This document shows positions 27,890-36,048 of a DNA stretch of 64,000 bases, piece by piece; positions within the stretch are counted from its first letter, which is position 1, and each line of letters begins with the position of its first letter. The notes beneath the pieces were generated by a model. That model was not told the origin of the DNA, searched no databases, and worked only from the letters and a program-made list of their open reading frames with translations. Source of the DNA: Streptacidiphilus anmyonensis (GTDB lineage: Bacteria; Actinomycetota; Actinomycetes; Streptomycetales; Streptomycetaceae); contig NZ_BBPQ01000002.1 of assembly GCF_000787855.1 (NCBI RefSeq), forward strand, positions 273,349 through 337,348, written 5' to 3'. Made by a program: the position numbers and the translations under genes.

Positions 27890-28714
27890 GTGCGCAGACT
27901 GCTTCCGTACGCCCCGGATGTGACGGACTTCACCTCCAGACCGGGCCAGAACGAGACCGCACCGGCCGGTGCCGACGCGGACCGGTGGAGCCTCGCGGCG
28001 CTCGCCGACGCGTACGCGTACCCCGCCGAGGTCGTCGACGCCGGCCGCCCGTGGCTGCGGGCGAACATGGTCAGCAGCCTCGACGGCGCCGCCCGGCTGG
28101 ACGGGCTCTCGGAGGGCCTCTCCTCCCCCGCCGACAAGCGGATCTTCGGCGTGCTGCGGGCGCTCGCGGACGTCGTCCTGGTCGGCGCGCAGACCGTCCG
28201 GGCGGAGGGCTACCGCCCGGCCATGGCCCGCGCCGAGTTCGCCGCGGAGCGCGCGGCGCGCGGCCAGGGGCCGGCGCCGGTGATCGCGGTGGTCAGCCGG
28301 AGCCTGGAGTTGGACCTCGATCTGCCGCTCTTCACCTCGCCGCGGGTGCCGACCGTCGTGGTGACGGCGGAGGCGGCGCCGGCCGACGCGTTGGCCGCGA
28401 CGCGGCGGGTCTCGGACGTCGTGGTCGCCGGGGAGGAGCAGGTCGACATCGGCCGGGCCACCGCCGCGCTCGCCGAGCGGGGCTGGACGCGGCAGCTGAC
28501 CGAGGGCGGCCCCCGACTCCTGGGTCAGCTCGCCGAGGCGGACCGTCTCGACGAACTCTGTCTGACCCTCGCACCCCTGCTCGCGGCCGGTGACGCACCC
28601 CGGATCGCCCACGGCGCGAAGTCGATCGCCCAGCGCATGGAGCTGGTCGGGCTGCTGGAGGAGAAAGGTTTCCTCTTCGCTCGCTACACCCGTAGCGTGA
28701 AGATTGCGCAATAA
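27890..28714 (+). CDS. RibD C-terminal domain (dihydrofolate-reductase-like) pyrimidine reductase
   Basis: 274 residues from GTG 27890, with GGAAG upstream. It matches stand-alone RibD_C proteins: WLRANMVSSLDGAARLDG, RIFGVLRALADVVLVGAQTVRAEGY, and the closing EGGPRLLGQLAEADRLDELCLTL. The fold reduces the ribosyl group of a pyrimidine intermediate in riboflavin or F420/folate-type pathways with NADPH. There is no deaminase domain, so it is not full RibD. No other riboflavin gene is adjacent. The gene is divergent from zapE with almost no gap. Confidence 0.85.
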   Translation: MRRLLPYAPDVTDFTSRPGQNETAPAGADADRWSLAALADAYAYPAEVVDAGRPWLRANMVSSLDGAARLDGLSEGLSSPADKRIFGVLRALADVVLVGAQTVRAEGYRPAMARAEFAAERAARGQGPAPVIAVVSRSLELDLDLPLFTSPRVPTVVVTAEAAPADALAATRRVSDVVVAGEEQVDIGRATAALAERGWTRQLTEGGPRLLGQLAEADRLDELCLTLAPLLAAGDAPRIAHGAKSIAQRMELVGLLEEKGFLFARYTRSVKIAQ

Positions 28715-28845
28715 CGGAGGGATTGCCTCCGGATATTGCGGGAGGATGCAGAAGCAGCGCACAGCGGCACGCCGGGCAGCACGCCATGGCGGGCCGTGGC
28801 GGTTGGACGACAGGTTCTCCGGCTGACGAGGGAAGAAGGACTCAC

Positions 28846-29316
28846 GTGTTCACTACCGTTCTGTTGATCGAGAAGGCGCTGTCGGACGCCGACGTCGAGC
28901 TGGTCACCACGCTCCATGCCGACGAGAACGTCTTCTTCCACGTGGTGATGCAGCCGCGCGGCAAGCAGGACGAGTTTCTGCGCGCGATCGACGACGTGGC
29001 GTTCGGCTACCTGGAACAGGCGGCCAAGGAGCGGGAGGAGCCGCACGGGCAGGCGGCGCTGAGCGCCGCCGACGCGGCGCTCGAGCACACGTTGCGCGCG
29101 CTGCGGCACGCCGGGGCGGCCGGCGCGGAGGGCGCGGTGGTGGACCACAACCCGCTGGAGGGCCTCCAGGACCTGGTCAAGGAGGTCTCCGCGGACGAGG
29201 TGATCGTGCTGGCCGCTCCGCACTGGGTCGAGGGCCTCTTCCACCGCGACTGGGCCTCACAGGCCCGGCACAAGGTGGGCGTCCCGGTGCTCCAGCTCTT
29301 CTCCCAGCAGGACTAG
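28846..29316 (+). CDS. UspA-like conserved protein
   Basis: 156 residues from GTG 28846, with GAAGGA upstream (an upstream frame start lacks a site). The protein opens FTTVLLIEKALSDADVELV and closes with ADEVIVLAAPHWVEGLFHRDWASQARHKVGVPVLQLF, a pattern like the ATP-binding C-terminus of universal stress (HUP) proteins, but the canonical GX2GX9G nucleotide loop is not evident. It is cytoplasmic. It is a conserved streptomycete hypothetical; the function is unknown. It stands alone between the RibD_C gene and murC. Confidence 0.7.
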   Translation: MFTTVLLIEKALSDADVELVTTLHADENVFFHVVMQPRGKQDEFLRAIDDVAFGYLEQAAKEREEPHGQAALSAADAALEHTLRALRHAGAAGAEGAVVDHNPLEGLQDLVKEVSADEVIVLAAPHWVEGLFHRDWASQARHKVGVPVLQLFSQQD

Positions 29317-29572
29317 TGCCGCGCCCCGCGTGGGCAACCCGACCGAGGAGGACGGCCGATCGAGGAGGACGGCCTCGTCCGCCCGGGATCCGACCGCCCA
29401 GGGCCCGGCTTGTCGGGCCCGCGCTGGGCGCGCCTCCCGGCCGAAGGCCGGGGGGAGCCGCACATCGGCGGCTCCGCCGCGCAGCTGAAGTGCCTGGCGG
29501 GCGCCTCGCCCTGGATGCGGCAGAATCGAGGCGACCGCCCGTCGTCGACGCGAGCAATCGGAGCCCGACACC
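29317..29572 (+). promoter_or_regulatory. murC leader with hairpins
   Basis: 256 bp without a gene. A direct repeat GAGGAGGACGGCC occurs twice near 29343-29370. Two hairpin-forming stretches follow, GGGCCC-N8-GGGCCC near 29401-29420 and CTCCCGGCC-GAA-GGCCGGGGGG near 29433-29456. They probably terminate the upstream gene; murC promoter elements must lie downstream of them. Confidence 0.4.
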
Positions 29573-30970
29573 ATGAACGCCTCGTCCGCGCCCCTAGGCG
29601 CCCCGCACTTCATCGGCATCGGGGGCGCCGGCATGTCCGGGCTCGCCAAGATCCTCGCGCTGCGCGGGGCGCAGGTCTCCGGCAGCGACGCCAAGGAGTC
29701 GACCGTCGTGCTGGCCCTGCGCCAGCTCGGCGCGGAGGTGCACGTCGGCCACGCCGCCGAGAACGTGCCGGCCGGCGCCAGTGCCATCGTCGTCTCCAGC
29801 GCGATCCGCGAGGACAACCCGGAGATCGCCGAGGCCCGCCGTCGCGGCCTGCCGATCGTGCACCGCTCCGACGCGCTGGCCGCGTTGATGGAGGGCCGCC
29901 GGGCGCTGGCCGTCGCCGGCACGCACGGCAAGACCACGACGACGAGCATGCTGGCGGTCAGCCTCACCGCCCTCGGCCTCGACCCGTCCTTCGCCATCGG
30001 CGGCGACCTGAACGAGCCCGGCAGCAACGCCCACCACGGCGCCGGCGAGATCTTCGTCGCCGAGGCGGACGAGAGCGACCGCAGCTTCCAGAAGTACACG
30101 CCCGAGGTCGCCATCGTCCTCAACGTGGAGCTGGACCACCACGCCAACTACGCCTCCATGGACGAGATCTACGAGTCCTTCGAGGCCTTCTGCGACCGGA
30201 TCACGCCGGGCGGCACGCTGGTCGTCGACATCGACCACGCGGGTGCGGCCGAGCTGGCCTCGCGGGTCTCCGGGCGCCACTTCGACATCGTGAAGGTCGG
30301 CGAGGCCGAGCCCGCGGACTTCTGGATCCGCAAGATCACTCCGCGCGGGATGACCAGCGAGGTCACCGTCGAGTTCGACGGCGGGCACGAGTACACCTTC
30401 ACCGTCAACGTCCCGGGCCGTCACTACGCGCACAACGCCGTCGCCGCGCTGGCCGCGGGCGTCAAGCTCGGCGTCCCGGCGGCGGAGCTGGCCCCGGCGC
30501 TCAGCACCTACCAGGGCGTGCGCCGTCGCCTCCAGCTGAAGGGCGAGTCCGCCGGCGTCCAGGTGATCGACTCCTACGCGCACCACCCGACCGAGATCGC
30601 GGCCGACCTCCAGGCGATCCGTGAGGCCGCGGGCGAGGGCCGGGTCGTCGTGGTCTTCCAGCCGCACCTCTTCAGCCGCACGCGGGAGCTCGGTCTGGAG
30701 ATGGGCGAGGCGCTGTCGCTGGCCGACCAGGTCGTGGTGCTGGACGTCTACCCGGCCCGCGAGGACCCGATCCCGGGCATCACCAGCGAGATCGTCATCG
30801 AGGCGGCCCGCGCCAAGGGCACGGACGTCCAGGGCTCCCACTCGCTCGCGGCGGTCCCGGACCTCGTCGCGGGAATCGCGAAGCCGGGTGACCTCGTTCT
30901 CACCATGGGCGCCGGGGACGTCACCTTCCTCGGTCCGGAGATCCTCTCCCGCCTGGACACCCTCGGCTGA
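29573..30970 (+). CDS. murC: UDP-N-acetylmuramate--L-alanine ligase
   Basis: 465 residues from ATG 29573. MurC adds L-alanine to UDP-MurNAc, the first peptide step of peptidoglycan synthesis in the cytosol. The N-terminal Rossmann domain has HFIGIGGAGMSGLAKI, the central ATPase domain AGTHGKTTTTSML and AEADESDRSF, and the C-terminal domain SYAHHPTEI and FQPHLFSRT. It is complete and of normal length. As is usual in Streptomyces, it lies away from the main mur/fts cluster. msrB follows after 16 bp. Confidence 0.97.
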   Translation: MNASSAPLGAPHFIGIGGAGMSGLAKILALRGAQVSGSDAKESTVVLALRQLGAEVHVGHAAENVPAGASAIVVSSAIREDNPEIAEARRRGLPIVHRSDALAALMEGRRALAVAGTHGKTTTTSMLAVSLTALGLDPSFAIGGDLNEPGSNAHHGAGEIFVAEADESDRSFQKYTPEVAIVLNVELDHHANYASMDEIYESFEAFCDRITPGGTLVVDIDHAGAAELASRVSGRHFDIVKVGEAEPADFWIRKITPRGMTSEVTVEFDGGHEYTFTVNVPGRHYAHNAVAALAAGVKLGVPAAELAPALSTYQGVRRRLQLKGESAGVQVIDSYAHHPTEIAADLQAIREAAGEGRVVVVFQPHLFSRTRELGLEMGEALSLADQVVVLDVYPAREDPIPGITSEIVIEAARAKGTDVQGSHSLAAVPDLVAGIAKPGDLVLTMGAGDVTFLGPEILSRLDTLG

Positions 30971-30986
30971 CCGAAGGAGCGCGATC

Positions 30987-31394
30987 ATGGGCTACGAGAT
31001 CGAGAAGACCGACGCGGAGTGGCGCGGCGAGCTGACGCCCGCCGAGTACGCGGTGCTGCGCGAGGCCGGCACCGAGCGCCCCTTCGTGGGTGAGTACACC
31101 GACACCAAGACGGTGGGCGTCTACTCCTGCCGCGCCTGCGGCAACGAGCTGTTCAGCTCGGAGACCAAGTTCGACTCGCACTGCGGCTGGCCCAGCTACT
31201 TCGCGCCGCTGGCCGAGGACCGGGTGCAGTACATCCAGGACGACAGCCACGGGATGAACCGGGTCGAGGTGCGCTGCGCGAAGTGCGGCTCGCACCTGGG
31301 CCACGTCTTCGAGGGCGAGGGCTACGGCACCCCGACCGACCAGCGGTACTGCATCAACTCCATCTCGCTGAAGCTCCGCCCCGCGGACGCGTGA
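30987..31394 (+). CDS. msrB: Peptide-methionine (R)-S-oxide reductase
   Basis: 135 residues from ATG 30987 (AAGGAG upstream). MsrB reduces methionine-R-sulfoxide in proteins with thioredoxin. Zinc-binding CRAC and CAKC pairs, SHCGWPSYF, SHLGHVF and the catalytic Cys in RYCINSISL are all present. It lies 16 bp behind murC and is probably cotranscribed with it. A double hairpin terminator follows. Confidence 0.97.
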   Translation: MGYEIEKTDAEWRGELTPAEYAVLREAGTERPFVGEYTDTKTVGVYSCRACGNELFSSETKFDSHCGWPSYFAPLAEDRVQYIQDDSHGMNRVEVRCAKCGSHLGHVFEGEGYGTPTDQRYCINSISLKLRPADA

Positions 31395-31402
31395 CGGCCG
31401 AG

Positions 31403-31451
31403 ACCCGGCGGGCCGAGCCCGCCGGGTGAGTCCCCGGGCGCGAGCCCGGGG
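31403..31451. terminator. Double hairpin between msrB and the acyltransferase gene
   Basis: First stem: ACCCGGCGGGC at 31403-31413 against 31417-31427, 11 bp with a 3-nt loop. Second stem: CCCCGGGC at 31432-31439 against 31444-31451, 8 bp. They lie between convergent genes and can end both transcripts. Confidence 0.75.
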
Positions 31452-31454
31452 GGC

Positions 31455-32642
31455 TCAGGAGCCGCTGCCGAGATGGCCGTTCGCGCGGACCTGGGCGAAG
31501 GAGCGCGCCATGCCGCGCTTGAGCAGCGGGCCGAGCGGGCGCTCCACCAGCCGGTGCAGCAGCCACGCCGTCACCAGCATGACGCCGAGCGAGACGGCCA
31601 CCGTCGCGTAGGGCGGCAGGTGCGGGCTGAGCCGGTTGATGATCTCGAACCCGATCTCCTGGTGCACCAGGTAGAGGGGGTAGGTGAGGGTGCCCGCCAC
31701 GGTGAGCCAGCGCCACCGCACCCCGTTCATGGCACCCAGCGCTATCGCCCCGACCAGGGCGAAGGAGAGGGTGATCACCACGGCCGCGACCCGCCACGAC
31801 AGCGGACGCTCCGCGCCGCCCGAGTTCGTCTGGACCATCGACTGGATCCGGTCCAGCGACATCAGCCAGCAGAACCCGACCATGCCGAAGAGCAGCAGGT
31901 TGGGACCGTACTTGTGGATCAGGAAGAACGCGATCCCGGCGATGAAGTACCAGGAGTAGTCGGCCTGGACGAGGTTGCTCAGCAGCGGGAAGTTCGAGCC
32001 GATCGCGATGATCGAGGCGAAGCCCCAGATGCCGCAGAAGGCGAGCACCCGGCGGTAGGTCAGGCCGAAGGCGGCCAGGACGCCGAAGAGCACGTAGAAG
32101 CAGAGCTCGATCCAGAGCGTCCAGTAGACCTGGTCGATGTTGGACTGGCCGACGGGGGACGGCACCATCGTCAGGTTGGTCAGCACCCGCACCAGCGTCG
32201 GCTTGTGCGGGTCGACGCCCCAGCGCTGGGGTGCGAAGTAGAGCACGGCCGAGGTCAGCAGCACGGCGACCCAGAAGGCCGGGAAGAGCCGGGTCACCCG
32301 TGAGGTGACGAACTCACCGACCGAGCGGCCCCAGCAGGTCATGCAGATGACGAAGCCGCTGATCAGGAAGAAGAGTTCGACCCCCAGCCAGCCGTAGGCG
32401 CCGATCGCGGAGCCCACCGGCATCAGCCGACCGGTCTTGCCGTGCCATATCTGCGGCCAGTGCTGGACTCCCATCCAGTGCCAGGAGAGGACGGCGAGGG
32501 CCGCGACGAGGCGTAGCCCGTCCAGAACGGCGAGGCGGGGACGTGCCGTACCGGGGCCTGGGGTGGCGGCCTTCGGTGCGGCAGTGGCGGTCGGCTGGTC
32601 CAGGAGGGTGCTGGTCACGACGGTCTTTTCGGTGGGGAACAC
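31455..32642 (-). CDS. Acyltransferase family 3 membrane protein
   Basis: 395 residues from GTG 32642; a second GTG eight codons in is also possible. The sequence has about ten membrane segments and the AT3 signatures: the catalytic His region LSWHWMGVQHW, VELFFLISGFVICM, and SRVTRLFPAFW. Members O-acylate sugars, glycans or small molecules at the membrane (OafA-like). The last segments include YPLYLVHQEIGFEI, also typical. No neighbouring cell-envelope cluster identifies the substrate. It reads convergently with msrB. Confidence 0.9.
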   Translation of the reverse strand: MFPTEKTVVTSTLLDQPTATAAPKAATPGPGTARPRLAVLDGLRLVAALAVLSWHWMGVQHWPQIWHGKTGRLMPVGSAIGAYGWLGVELFFLISGFVICMTCWGRSVGEFVTSRVTRLFPAFWVAVLLTSAVLYFAPQRWGVDPHKPTLVRVLTNLTMVPSPVGQSNIDQVYWTLWIELCFYVLFGVLAAFGLTYRRVLAFCGIWGFASIIAIGSNFPLLSNLVQADYSWYFIAGIAFFLIHKYGPNLLLFGMVGFCWLMSLDRIQSMVQTNSGGAERPLSWRVAAVVITLSFALVGAIALGAMNGVRWRWLTVAGTLTYPLYLVHQEIGFEIINRLSPHLPPYATVAVSLGVMLVTAWLLHRLVERPLGPLLKRGMARSFAQVRANGHLGSGS

Positions 32643-32735
32643 TGCCCGGCGACCCTACCCAGACACCTGTCCGATAATCCATATGCGGAACCATGCATTC
32701 ACAGGGTCGACACAGCTCGGCAACCCGCCCGAGGG

Positions 32736-33545
32736 TCAGCGGCTGAGCGGCATGGTCATCGTCGGCTTGACCGGGTTGGCGTCCGGCCGGACCTTGCTGA
32801 CCGCCGTGCCGAGCGCGAAGAACTCGACCCCGTGCTCGCCCCAGTAGCGGAAGTCGTCGACGAAGGTCCCGACGATGCCGTCCGCGCCCAGCTGCTGGCC
32901 CTCGTACTGCATCCGGGCCATCGCCAGCTCGCGCGCGTCGTAGAGGGCCTGCGTGAACTGCGGCATCTCCGCGTTCTGCCCGACCTGGGAGAGCGTCTGC
33001 CGCAGGGTCTGGTGGGCCACGTGGTAGACGCAGTTGCCGAGCACGAGCCGGCGCGGCAGCCAGCCGTGCTCCCAGAGCGTCCAGAAGTCCTGGCCGGAGA
33101 GGCTGGTGGTGAACGGCTTTCCGTTCGGGGCGCGGTAGTTGGCGCCGTCGGTGGCCTTGACCGCGGTGCCCACCGCGATGAACTCGACGACGTCCGCGAG
33201 GAATCCGTAGTTCATCGGGCGCAGCTCGACGCCGATGACCCCGTCCGCGCCGAGCTGGGCGGCCTCCGCCTCCATGCGGGCCATGGCCAGTTCGCGCACG
33301 TTGTACATGGCCTGGGTGAGGACCCCCAGCTCCTGGCTGACCTTCCAGTTCCCGTACTGGACGCCGACGTGGTAGACGCTGGTGCCCATCACCATGCCCA
33401 GCGGCTCGAAGCCGGACTCGGTGACCAGCACGAACTCGTTGACCGACAGGTCGGAGGTGAAGCAGGGACGGCCCTGCCGCGAGCCGTCGAGACGGCCGCG
33501 TGCGATCTCGGAGACCTGGACCTGCTGATACCCGGGCGTGCTCAT
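32736..33545 (-). CDS. YbjQ-like (heavy-metal-binding domain) duplicated protein
   Basis: 269 residues from ATG 33545, with GGGGGAGG upstream. The protein contains two tandem YbjQ/UPF0145-type modules: the first has LGADGVIGVELRPM and VVEFIAVGTAV (about 97-130), the second LGADGIVGTFVDDF and GVEFFALGTAV (about 220-253). Each has the conserved ARMEAEAAQLGADG-like helix. The family folds as a small pentamer-forming domain annotated as heavy-metal-binding; the biochemical role is unsettled. It is divergent from the XRE-ImmA regulator, and its promoter lies within the 95-bp region carrying that regulator's likely operator. Confidence 0.8.
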   Translation of the reverse strand: MSTPGYQQVQVSEIARGRLDGSRQGRPCFTSDLSVNEFVLVTESGFEPLGMVMGTSVYHVGVQYGNWKVSQELGVLTQAMYNVRELAMARMEAEAAQLGADGVIGVELRPMNYGFLADVVEFIAVGTAVKATDGANYRAPNGKPFTTSLSGQDFWTLWEHGWLPRRLVLGNCVYHVAHQTLRQTLSQVGQNAEMPQFTQALYDARELAMARMQYEGQQLGADGIVGTFVDDFRYWGEHGVEFFALGTAVSKVRPDANPVKPTMTMPLSR

Positions 33546-33605
33546 GGCCGCCTCCCCCTTCGGTCACGGGCCTCGGCGCGGCCCTTCGGGGGAACGGTAG
33601 CAGCG

Positions 33606-33630
33606 TTGCGATTCTCGCAATACGGCCGTA
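33606..33630. promoter_or_regulatory. Operator-like palindromes upstream of the XRE-ImmA gene
   Basis: A perfect inverted repeat TTGCGA-TTC-TCGCAA (33606-33620) is followed directly by a 10-bp palindrome TACGGCCGTA (33621-33630), ending 10 bp before the start codon of the XRE-family gene. The position over the promoter suggests autoregulation and possibly control of the divergent YbjQ-like gene. Confidence 0.65.
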
Positions 33631-33640
33631 CCGTGGGGGT

Positions 33641-34786
33641 ATGGACGAATCCGTCTCCGGGCGGGTACGCGAGGTGATCCGGGCGGCAGGCCTGAGCCAG
33701 GCCGCCTTCGCCGCGCGCACGGGAATCACGCCCGACAAGCTCTCCAAGTCCCTCGGCGGCGTCCGCCGCTTCAGCTCGCTCGACCTCGCGCTCATCGCGG
33801 AGACGGCCGAGGTCAGCGTCGACTGGCTGCTCACCGGTCGGCGGCAGCCCCCGGCCGGCGTCGCCGCGCGCGGCGACGCCGGCGCACACGGCCCGAGCCT
33901 CAGCGAACGCGCCGAGCGGTTCACCGCCGCCTACGACGTGCTCGAACTACTGGGCCGCGCACCCGCTTTGCCCGCGCTGCCGGTGGTGCCCCCGGTCGGC
34001 GACCCGGACGAGCAGGGCGAACTGCTCGCGGCCGACGCGGGCGCCCGGATCCGCGCGGAGGCCGATGCGGAGCCCGCCCTGCTCGCCACCGGCGACCTGC
34101 TCTCGGTCTGCGAACACACCTTCGGCGTGGACTTCGCCGTGACCGAACTGCCCGCCGCCGTCGACGGATTCGCCTGGCAGGAGGAGGGCTTCCGGCTAGC
34201 CCTGGCCCGGCGCGACGAGCGCTGGACCAGGCAGCGCTTCACCCTCGCCCACGAGCTCGGCCACCTGCTCGCCGGGGACGCCGTCGAGCCGCTGGCCGAG
34301 TCCCCCGTGGCGCCGGGCCGCCAGGCGGAACCGGACGAGGTGCGCGCCAACGCCTTCGCCGCGGCACTGCTGCTGCCCGAAGCGGAGGTCCGCGAGGCCG
34401 CCGCCACGCTCGACTTCGCCGAGCTGGTGGTCCGCTTCCGGGTCTCGCCCAGCGCGCTCGCCGCGCGGCTGCGCCGGCTCGGCATGATCGGCCCGACCGA
34501 GCAGGCCAGGCTCCGGCGGCGCACCACCGCCGCCTGCCACCTGGCGGCCGCCGCCATGGACGCCTACCTGCGGGAGGCCGCCCTCGCCGCCGCGGAACGC
34601 CCGCCGGCGCGTCTCGCCGACGGCCTCTGGTCCGCCTTCGAGGCGGGCGAGACGACACTGCGTCCGCTCGCCGCCCTGCTCGGCATGGCCCCCGGCGAGC
34701 TGGAGGGCCGGCTGGCGACGTCCGACGCCGGGCCGAACCCCTCGGAACCCCGCGCCGACGAGGGGGAGTTGGTCTACCAACCATGA
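33641..34786 (+). CDS. XRE-family regulator fused to ImmA/IrrE metallopeptidase domain
   Basis: 381 residues from ATG 33641 (GGGGG nearby). Residues 5-65 are an XRE/Cro helix-turn-helix (LSQAAFAARTGITPDKLSKS). After a spacer, residues about 150-290 form a zinc peptidase of the ImmA/IrrE (COG2856) type with HELGH at 204-208 and the following DEVRANAFAAALLLPE. Such proteins cleave or inactivate a partner repressor, or sense stress, and are commonly paired with a toxin-like gene. Here the ATGA overlap at 34783 couples it to a PIN-domain protein, suggesting a toxin-antitoxin-like unit. Its likely operator lies just upstream and a terminator follows the pair. Confidence 0.92.
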   Translation: MDESVSGRVREVIRAAGLSQAAFAARTGITPDKLSKSLGGVRRFSSLDLALIAETAEVSVDWLLTGRRQPPAGVAARGDAGAHGPSLSERAERFTAAYDVLELLGRAPALPALPVVPPVGDPDEQGELLAADAGARIRAEADAEPALLATGDLLSVCEHTFGVDFAVTELPAAVDGFAWQEEGFRLALARRDERWTRQRFTLAHELGHLLAGDAVEPLAESPVAPGRQAEPDEVRANAFAAALLLPEAEVREAAATLDFAELVVRFRVSPSALAARLRRLGMIGPTEQARLRRRTTAACHLAAAAMDAYLREAALAAAERPPARLADGLWSAFEAGETTLRPLAALLGMAPGELEGRLATSDAGPNPSEPRADEGELVYQP

Positions 34787-35352
34787 CCGGCCGGACCCAG
34801 TGGTGGTTCCCCGACAACACGGTGCTCTGCAACTTCGCGGCCGTCGACCGACTGCCGCTGCTGGAGAAGGTGCTCGACGGGAGAGGCCGCTGGTCCGAGG
34901 CGGTCGCCCGGGAGTCCGGGCTCTCCGCCCGCCGGCTGCCGCCGCTGACCGGCCTGGTCGACCGCGGCTCCCTGGGCGAGCCGATCGAGGTCACCGACAT
35001 GGACGTCCGCGCCGAGGTGGAACGCCTGCGCCGGGCCGTCTTCGGCGGCGACCGACGTCGTCCCACCCAGCATCTCGGCGAGGCCGAGACGCTCGCGCTG
35101 ATCACCAGGGATCCGGAGTTCCGCCGCTCCGTGTGGATCTCCGACGACCGCGACGCCGCGCGCTACGCCCGCCGCCGCGGCATCACCACCCTGGAGACCT
35201 ACGATCTCGTCGCCGCAGCCGTCCGCGAGCGGCTGGTCACCCCCGCCGAGGCCCACGAACTGCTGCACCGGATGACGGAGACGGGCCGCCACCTGCACCG
35301 AACAAGTTCGGGGCCGGAGGAGTTCGGCGCCGGACCATTTCCGCACAGGTGA
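34783..35352 (+). CDS. PIN-domain protein coupled to the XRE-ImmA regulator
   Basis: 189 residues from ATG 34783, overlapping the upstream TGA. The features are those of a PIN ribonuclease: Asp11 in WFPDNTVLCNF, the mid-domain acidic HLGEAETLAL (Glu100/Glu102) and WISDDRDAARYARRRGI (Asp121-Asp124), then a strand ITTLETYDL. The order and spacing fit a VapC-like Mg2+-dependent nuclease or DUF3368-type protein. The C-terminal about 40 residues are extra. It would be the effector (toxin-like) half of the pair. I infer this from fold and coupling; the target RNA is unknown. Confidence 0.75.
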   Translation: MTGRTQWWFPDNTVLCNFAAVDRLPLLEKVLDGRGRWSEAVARESGLSARRLPPLTGLVDRGSLGEPIEVTDMDVRAEVERLRRAVFGGDRRRPTQHLGEAETLALITRDPEFRRSVWISDDRDAARYARRRGITTLETYDLVAAAVRERLVTPAEAHELLHRMTETGRHLHRTSSGPEEFGAGPFPHR

Positions 35353-35428
35353 GGAAAGCTCAAATCTAGCTCTGAGAATGAGGTCCGGCTCTTCCCGGCG
35401 AACGGCCCAGCCGACATGCTCTCCCCAT

Positions 35429-35469
35429 GGAGCCAGGTGCGGGGGACCTGGCTCCTTCCCTCTTTCTTT
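35429..35469 (+). terminator. Intrinsic terminator after the XRE-ImmA/PIN pair
   Basis: A perfect 10-bp stem GGAGCCAGGT (35429-35438) pairs with 35446-35455 around a 7-nt loop and is followed by a pyrimidine run TTCCCTCTTTCTTT. It lies between the PIN gene and the next ribosome site and isolates the two units. Confidence 0.85.
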
Positions 35470-35484
35470 GGAGGAGGTGTCCGG

Positions 35485-36048
35485 ATGAGCCTCGATCCAC
35501 TGTTGGTCGCCGCGGCGGTCGTCGTCGGTCCGGCGGCCGGGCTGCTCCTGTGGACCAGCTCCCGATCCAGGGGCAGCGCCCGAGCCTTTCGCGCCGCCAG
35601 GCGGCTGCTCGGCGGCTCGGTGCTGCTGACGCTGCTGCTGGCGGCGGTCGCCACCTTCCGCTGGTCGGACGCCACGATGGGCGCGACCACGACCGGTGCG
35701 AGCGTGCCGCTGCCGGGCGCACCCGGGCCCGCTGCCGGGGTGCCGCCGCTGGCCGGCTTCGTCGCCTTGGCCGCGCTGGCCGGGGTCGCGCGGGTCGTGG
35801 CCGCGCGCCGACGGCATGACGTCGGATCACGGTTGCATATCCGTCGACCTGCGCATCTTGAGCAACAGACGCCACTCGGGTTGGTTGGCGGACATGCCGT
35901 ACCTGTTCCTGGTGCCCGCGGTGCTGCTCGCGGCCCTGTCGTCGCTCCGCCTGTGCCGCCTGGCCGCGGCGAGCGACCCGCTCCCGGGCCTCGGCCCGGA
36001 GGCGCTCCTGCTGCCGCCCGGCGCGTCGGCGCCGAGCACGCCGTCTGA
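35485..36048 (+). CDS. Hypothetical membrane protein, 3' end uncertain
   Basis: 187 residues from ATG 35485, with a very strong GGAGGAGG site. The first about 115 residues look real: a start MSLDPLLVAAAVVVGPAAGLLL with one membrane helix, a second at about 42-58 and a third at about 90-108, then RRRH. The remaining about 75 residues are Pro/Arg-rich, read through a lower-GC stretch (about 35815-35893), and overlap the next gene by 155 bp in a different frame. The original stop was probably lost. Function is unknown. Confidence 0.55.
   Translation: MSLDPLLVAAAVVVGPAAGLLLWTSSRSRGSARAFRAARRLLGGSVLLTLLLAAVATFRWSDATMGATTTGASVPLPGAPGPAAGVPPLAGFVALAALAGVARVVAARRRHDVGSRLHIRRPAHLEQQTPLGLVGGHAVPVPGARGAARGPVVAPPVPPGRGERPAPGPRPGGAPAAARRVGAEHAV

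Noticed and set aside
29410-30624. Alternative 404-codon plus frame overlapping murC
   Set aside because: It runs in another frame within murC, is Arg/Pro/Gly-rich and has no domain.
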